From a virus: a stretch of 23,668 bases of DNA. The translations under genes and the position numbers were made by a program. The stretch is from positions 1-23,668 of the IMG/VR virus record IMGVR_UViG_3300009151_000396. One strand, written 5' to 3'. Under the pieces are notes generated by a model, which saw only the letters and a list, made by a program, of their open reading frames with translations, ran no database searches and was not told the DNA's origin. Below, in pieces: positions 20,667 to 23,668 of this stretch (positions are counted from its first letter, which is position 1; the number at the start of each line of letters is the position of its first letter).

Positions 20667-20805
20667 GTGTTTGTCCGAGAGAAATATCGGGCCGCGTTGG
20701 AAGCGCGAACACAAGCACAAGAATCCTCTAGTGGGGATGGCAACCTGTGTTTGTGCAGGCTTCCAACCGCCTCCCCACTTGAGGGTTTTTGTTTTTAGGG
20801 ATGCT
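20667..20805 (+). ncRNA. Structured leader RNA upstream of the replication genes
   Basis: The stretch between cro and the O-like start holds no convincing gene. Its main feature is a nested hairpin: AGTGGGGA (20730-20737) with TCCCCACT (20772-20779), then TGG with CCA, then CCTG (20744-20747) with CAGG (20756-20759). A T-rich run follows (TTTTTGTTTTT, 20786-20796). CGCG pairs at 20693-20696 and 20704-20707 form a smaller stem. GCACAA (20715-20720) could instead pair with TTGTGC (20751-20756), opening the inner stem. This looks like an attenuator or small RNA; no known riboswitch class is recognised. Confidence 0.5.
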
Positions 20806-21591
20806 ATGAACTACTACGAGCACCACTTAGGCGACTACGCGCAAGCAACCGCGCACCTCACTTTTCTTGAGGATGCCGCATATCTGCGGATGATCCGAAA
20901 ATACTATGCCGAGGAAAGCCCGCTGCCGGGTGACGTTTCAGCTATACAAAGGTTGATAGGTTGCCGCACCCGCGAGGAACGAAAAGCTGTTGATGTGGTG
21001 CTCGCAGAGTTTTTTTTCTTGGAAGGTGGGCATTGGCACAATAAAAGGTGCGATCAGGAAATTGCTCGGTTTCGGGAGAAGCAAGACAAGGCCCGTCATA
21101 GTGCAAACGCTCGTTGGAGCAAAGTGCCAACGCAGTCCGATGGCAATGCGAACGCAATGCGAACGCATAGCGAAGGCAATGCTCACCAGTCACCAGTCAC
21201 CAAACACCAGTCACCAGTAATAAATACACCGCCTGAAGGCGTATCAGAATCCGTATGGAAAGATTTTCTCTCGCTCAGAAAGACTAAGCGGGCGACAGTC
21301 ACAAAAACGGCTATGCAAGGGATTGAACGGGAGGCACAGAAAGCAGGCTTAACCCTACAGGCTGCTTTGCAAGAGATGTGTGCAAGAGGGTGGACGGGAT
21401 TTAAGGCTGAGTGGCTGCAAAAGAAAGGCAGCTATCACGAATCGTTGACAAGAACTGGATCATCAATTTTTGGAGGTGTGCGCCATGAAAGAGAAGTTGC
21501 CGGATGCGTGGATCAAGAAAATCTTTCAGGTAATGCACGCCAATTACGGATTGAAGTGGTTACGGATGTGGATGGCGGGACAGGTAGTTGA
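20806..21591 (+). CDS. O-like replication protein with DUF1376 domain
   Basis: The start is ATG 20806 with AGGGA before it; a TTG at 20638 would turn the leader into protein and lacks family support. The 261-aa product opens MNYYEHHLGDYAQATAHLTF, then AAYLRMIRKYYAEESPLPGD, the standard DUF1376 domain (about residues 1-90). This domain is frequent in phage replication initiators placed before a loader gene. The linker (about 108-145) is encoded by tandem DNA repeats (see 21131-21217). The C-terminal domain is about 145-225. The end overlaps the next gene by 107 bp in another frame. It probably binds its own repeats to start replication. Confidence 0.85.
   Translation: MNYYEHHLGDYAQATAHLTFLEDAAYLRMIRKYYAEESPLPGDVSAIQRLIGCRTREERKAVDVVLAEFFFLEGGHWHNKRCDQEIARFREKQDKARHSANARWSKVPTQSDGNANAMRTHSEGNAHQSPVTKHQSPVINTPPEGVSESVWKDFLSLRKTKRATVTKTAMQGIEREAQKAGLTLQAALQEMCARGWTGFKAEWLQKKGSYHESLTRTGSSIFGGVRHEREVAGCVDQENLSGNARQLRIEVVTDVDGGTGS
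21131..21185 (+). repeat. 11-bp tandem repeats, candidate origin iterons
   Basis: Four consecutive 11-bp units follow one another without gaps: GGCAATGCGAA (21142), CGCAATGCGAA (21153), CGCATAGCGAA (21164) and GGCAATGCTCA (21175). A weaker fifth copy, CGCAGTCCGAT (21131), precedes them. The period is not a multiple of three although the repeats are in a coding frame, so a DNA-level role is likely. Confidence 0.7.
21183..21217 (+). repeat. 7-bp tandem repeats beside an AT-rich stretch
   Basis: Five 7-bp units abut: TCACCAG, TCACCAG, TCACCAA, ACACCAG, TCACCAG. They directly follow the 11-bp repeats and are followed by the AT-rich TAATAAATAC (21218-21227), a possible unwinding site. The units encode HQSPV-like peptides, so a protein-level linker repeat is a competing view. 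Confidence 0.65.
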
Positions 21592-21853
21592 TGGCGAGGA
21601 TGTGGGGATAGTTAATGCTATGCAGATATGGGCTGAGAAGCTGGCAAATCAGCGTCCTGACACGATCAAGCGGGCTTTGGACAGCCTGCCGCTTGAACCG
21701 CCGACGTTGCCTCAGTTTGTGGAATTGTGCCGGTCACATTGGACACCGCCGATCATGTTGGAGGCAAAGATAACGCCGGAGGAAATTGCCCGCAACAAAG
21801 CAAAGATTAAAGCGATTCTTGATGGTATGAAAAACAAACAGGCAGAACAATGA
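21485..21853 (+). CDS. Replicative helicase loader, lambda P-like
   Basis: ATG 21485 follows a GGAGG site (21472-21476). The 122-aa product runs MKEKLPDAWIKKIFQVMHAN, YGLKWLRMW, AMQIWAEKLAN, ALDSLPLEPPTLPQFVELC, a series matching lambda P-type loaders and their relatives. These proteins recruit the host replicative helicase to the initiator at the origin. It is shorter than lambda P (233 aa), so only the core N-terminal domain is present. It overlaps the O-like gene by 107 bp in a different frame, and the following gene starts by ATGA overlap. Confidence 0.8.
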   Translation: MKEKLPDAWIKKIFQVMHANYGLKWLRMWMAGQVVDGEDVGIVNAMQIWAEKLANQRPDTIKRALDSLPLEPPTLPQFVELCRSHWTPPIMLEAKITPEEIARNKAKIKAILDGMKNKQAEQ

Positions 21854-21993
21854 CCGATCTTGAAATTATGCAGGCGTATCTCATGCTTAAAGTGCGCCAA
21901 GCTGATTGGCATGGCGTAGCAGATGCGGCAATGGATATCCGAGAAATGGAAGCCCGGAAAGCTGTAGAGCAAAAGAATGAAGTGGCAGGATAG
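21850..21993 (+). CDS. 47-aa small protein after the helicase loader
   Basis: ATG 21850 overlaps the loader stop (ATGA) and the frame ends TAG 21991-21993. The 47-aa product has LEIMQAYLMLKVRQADWHGV followed by ADAAMDIREMEARKAVEQKN: two amphipathic helices, soluble. The overlap on both sides and helical periodicity support it. No function is known. Confidence 0.6.
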   Translation: MTDLEIMQAYLMLKVRQADWHGVADAAMDIREMEARKAVEQKNEVAG

Positions 21994-22153
21994 GGTAGCA
22001 ACAGCAGTGCGCGTGCAGAACATGACGCGAGAAGAACGGGCAGCAGCAATGCCTATGTCAGCCGAAATCGTGAGGGCGTTTGCGGCTGAGTTTTCGGTGG
22101 TTGAAGTTAGGGCAACAGAAAACAACCTTTTCTATGAATGGATAAAAAAATGA
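21977..22153 (+). CDS. 58-aa basic-start small protein
   Basis: ATG 21977 opens a 58-aa frame that overlaps the 47-aa gene by 17 bp and ends TGA 22151-22153. The product begins MKWQDRVATAVRVQNMTREE and ends VEVRATENNLFYEWIKK. It resembles, by memory only, a small protein that often follows phage P-like genes. It looks soluble. Function unknown. Confidence 0.6.
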   Translation: MKWQDRVATAVRVQNMTREERAAAMPMSAEIVRAFAAEFSVVEVRATENNLFYEWIKK

Positions 22154-22446
22154 TGCTAGATAAATGGTTTCCCAACTTGCAGTTTCCGCGTGTACGTAAC
22201 ACCGATCCTGATACAAGCCACATGGCAGCGGATCAGGCAGCAGACCTAGCCACCAAGCATCACGGCATCATCCTGCAAGCGTTAGAACAACCCGGCACGA
22301 TCTATGACATTGCCGACAGAACTGATCTTGACCACAACGCCGTAGCTAGGCGTATGAGCGAGTTGGAACGTATGGACTTGGTTTACACCAATGGACAAAA
22401 GAAAGGCGCAAGTGGCCGTATGTGCCGCGTATGGGTGCGGAAATGA
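22138..22446 (+). CDS. Winged-helix DNA-binding protein
   Basis: The 102-aa product has TDPDTSHMAADQAADLATKH, then HGIILQALEQPGTIYDIADR, then DHNAVARRMSELERMDLVYT as a recognition helix, and a wing with KKGASGRMCRVWV. This is a MarR-like winged helix over residues about 40-100. An in-frame ATG at 22150 would instead give the usual ATGA overlap with the previous stop, so the first four residues are uncertain. It may regulate the nin-region or late genes. Confidence 0.8.
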   Translation: MDKKMMLDKWFPNLQFPRVRNTDPDTSHMAADQAADLATKHHGIILQALEQPGTIYDIADRTDLDHNAVARRMSELERMDLVYTNGQKKGASGRMCRVWVRK

Positions 22447-22967
22447 AGACCATCGGCTACATCATTTTGATTGAAGCAAAGGCAACGCAGGACAAAACTT
22501 CGGAGACCATGTCTTACGGTTATCCGAATGAGACAGACTCAGAAATGTTACTGCGGCGCGGCAGAGCAACTTTGTTTGAAAGCTATGAAGAAACTGAACA
22601 AGCGTTGAAAGAAACATTGTTGGCGGCTACTGCACAAAATAGTAAATGGCCCGAAAAATTTATATACAAAATTGTTCCGGTAGAAGTCACTGCACCACAT
22701 TCCAAGTCGGAGCAAAAGCCGGTGGCGTGGATGGATGAGTACGGGGATGTTCTTTCCGCAAGTGTTGTTGACGGCAATGGTTTGCGTAACATTCCTCTCT
22801 ACACCACCCCACCACCACAGCGCGAGTGGGTTGGGCTGACGGAGGAGGAAATTGACCGGCTGAACCATGTTCGTGTGGATGGTTGCAGTTGCAGTTTTTG
22901 CGAAATTGAGGGTTTAGAAGAATTTGCCAAAGCCATCGAAGCCAAGTTGAGGGATAAGAACACATGA
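22443..22967 (+). CDS. Conserved phage early protein with REWVGLTEEEI motif
   Basis: ATG 22443 overlaps the prior stop (ATGA), preferred over an in-frame start at 22422. The 174-aa product opens MKTIGYIILIEAKATQDKT. The middle has KFIYKIVPVEVT. The C-terminal half follows a widespread phage pattern: KPVAWMDEYGD, IPLYTTPPPQREWVGLTEEE, then CSCSFCEIEGLEEFAKAIEA. That C-terminal pattern is attached to many different N-terminal parts in Gram-negative phages. Its function is not known to me. The Cys pair in CSCSFC could bind metal. Confidence 0.78.
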   Translation: MKTIGYIILIEAKATQDKTSETMSYGYPNETDSEMLLRRGRATLFESYEETEQALKETLLAATAQNSKWPEKFIYKIVPVEVTAPHSKSEQKPVAWMDEYGDVLSASVVDGNGLRNIPLYTTPPPQREWVGLTEEEIDRLNHVRVDGCSCSFCEIEGLEEFAKAIEAKLRDKNT

Positions 22968-23131
22968 ACAACTACGAAGATGACTTTATCCGCATCATCA
23001 ACAAGCCCGATCAATACAAGCCGGAAGTATGGACAAGAAAATTAAAACGGTTAAAGGTCGGAACATGGCTGTTTGGCTTGCTGCCTGTTTATGCGTATGA
23101 GTTTACCGAGTGGGAGAAGAACGGATGCTAA
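22964..23131 (+). CDS. 55-aa hypothetical protein
   Basis: ATG 22964 overlaps the stop of the previous gene (ATGA) and ends TAA 23129-23131. The product begins MNNYEDDFIRIINKPDQYKP, then a basic stretch (RKLKRLKVG) and a hydrophobic segment (TWLFGLLPVYAYEF) too short for a sure membrane helix. It ends EKNGC. It may be peripheral to the membrane. Unknown family. Confidence 0.58.
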   Translation: MNNYEDDFIRIINKPDQYKPEVWTRKLKRLKVGTWLFGLLPVYAYEFTEWEKNGC

Positions 23132-23535
23132 TCAAATTACTTGAACCCGATCCGATCCTGTTTGATGACCCTGTGCGCCCAAAGATTAGCCCGCAGCGGA
23201 AACTTAGTTCCGGGCGTTATGTGTATATGTGGCTAGAAGGTGGAAAGATTGAAGCGGTCGCGTGTTTTGCATACCGATTCAGCATCCCAAAAACGGAGAG
23301 CGAATTATTGCGTGGTGACAAGCACGATGATTTGGGGTTGAAAGTTATTTTGTATTCGATATGGAGTTACAAGAAAGGTTGCGGGCAAAAACTTGTGCGA
23401 TCTATCCTTGCAAGGTATCGGGAAGATAAAGTAATCACTATGTCGCCCAAGACTGACATGGCGCGAGACTTTCATCTACGCAACGGCGCAAAGGTGCTTC
23501 AAGTCAACAGAACAACGGTTAACTATGAATACTAA
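23125..23535 (+). CDS. GNAT-like acetyltransferase
   Basis: ATG 23125 lies inside the last codons of the 55-aa gene; the in-frame 23110 start is less likely. The 136-aa product has an N-terminal polar stretch, strands around RYVYMWLEGGKIEAVACFAY, then LKVILYSIWSYKKGCGQKLV with a GCGQKL turn like the acetyl-CoA-binding loop (Q/RxxGxG/A). ITMSPKTDMARDFHLRNGAK fits the late GNAT strand-helix pattern ending near GAKVLQVNRT. A GNAT fold is probable but substrate is unknown. It overlaps the ninB start by 11 bp. Confidence 0.65.
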   Translation: MLIKLLEPDPILFDDPVRPKISPQRKLSSGRYVYMWLEGGKIEAVACFAYRFSIPKTESELLRGDKHDDLGLKVILYSIWSYKKGCGQKLVRSILARYREDKVITMSPKTDMARDFHLRNGAKVLQVNRTTVNYEY

Positions 23536-23668
23536 GCGCACCGTTGAACAAAACGCGGCGCAATGGCGAATCCTCAAGGCTTGGTCAAAACAGAAAGAAT
23601 GGCTGATAAACGGTCAAAAGACGTTCCTGCACGAAAACGACTGGAAGGACATACTCACAGCTACTTAC
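23525..23668 (+). CDS. ninB: NinB-like recombination protein, N-terminal fragment
   Basis: ATG 23525 overlaps the previous gene; 48 codons are visible and the frame leaves the window open. The pattern EQNAAQWRILKAWSKQKEWL and then HENDWKDILTATY matches the start of the NinB (lambda Orf) family, with its EQN motif and a W-K-D-x-L segment. Lambda Orf binds single-stranded DNA and stands in for host RecFOR functions. It fits the nin-region position after the replication genes. Confidence 0.75.
   Translation, partial: MNTKRTVEQNAAQWRILKAWSKQKEWLINGQKTFLHENDWKDILTATY

Noticed and set aside
20638-20805. TTG-start extension of the O-like gene through the leader
   Set aside because: The DUF1376 family begins at MNYYEHH, and the extension contains a promoter and a hairpin instead of a plausible domain.
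21183-21217. CRISPR array reading of the CACCAG repeats
   Set aside because: The units are 7 bp with no spacers and lie inside a coding gene; they are tandem repeats, not CRISPR.

Overview
The window is part of a tailed, podovirus-type bacteriophage genome (free phage or prophage). It contains about 40 tightly packed genes, many joined by ATGA or TAATG stop/start overlaps. No host chromosomal gene, integrase, tRNA gene or rRNA gene was seen. The virion genes follow the P22 plan: scaffold, P22-type coat, gp4-like and gp10-like tail machine proteins, then three ejection proteins whose sizes and order recall gp7, gp20 and gp16. The early region is lambdoid: divergent promoters with a Cro-like protein, O-like and P-like replication genes, NinB to the right and ERF recombinase to the left. 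The host is probably a Gram-negative proteobacterium, perhaps a freshwater beta-proteobacterium. That last guess rests on overall protein style only.

Layout. (1) 1-2085, plus: scaffold end, major coat protein, a small virion protein and an intrinsic terminator. (2) 2101-5556, plus: a fiber/adhesin cassette (beta-rich fiber, glycine-rich adhesin, small conserved phage proteins) lying between coat and gp4, where P22 has nothing. (3) 5559-14674, plus: gp4-like, gp10-like, a 74-aa protein, a cupin, three ejection proteins and a tail-collar fiber. (4) 14677-16513, plus: lysis module with small membrane proteins, a 3TM-family holin and a GH108 endolysin. (5) 20223 down to 16500, minus: leftward early operon with ERF, a DUF736-like protein, Cys-rich proteins, a lipoprotein and many very small membrane proteins. 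At least six of its genes are under 60 codons and were found only by reading the minus strand directly. (6) 20224-20415: divergent control region with dyads over both promoters. (7) 20416-23668, plus: cro, a structured leader with its own promoter, an O-like gene carrying iteron-like repeats, a P-like loader, small proteins, a GNAT-like protein and the start of ninB.

How it fits together: Cro would act at the divergent region to control leftward (recombination and accessory) and rightward (replication) transcription. The O-like protein plus the P-like loader probably start replication at tandem 11-bp and 7-bp repeats inside the O-like gene. ERF and NinB supply recombination. Late genes build the capsid and tail, deliver DNA through ejection proteins, and lyse the cell with holin plus endolysin. 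The most notable points are the hidden origin-like iterons, the structured leader, the same roughly 65-residue module inserted into two neighbouring tail-machine proteins, and the stack of hidden mini-genes in the leftward operon.
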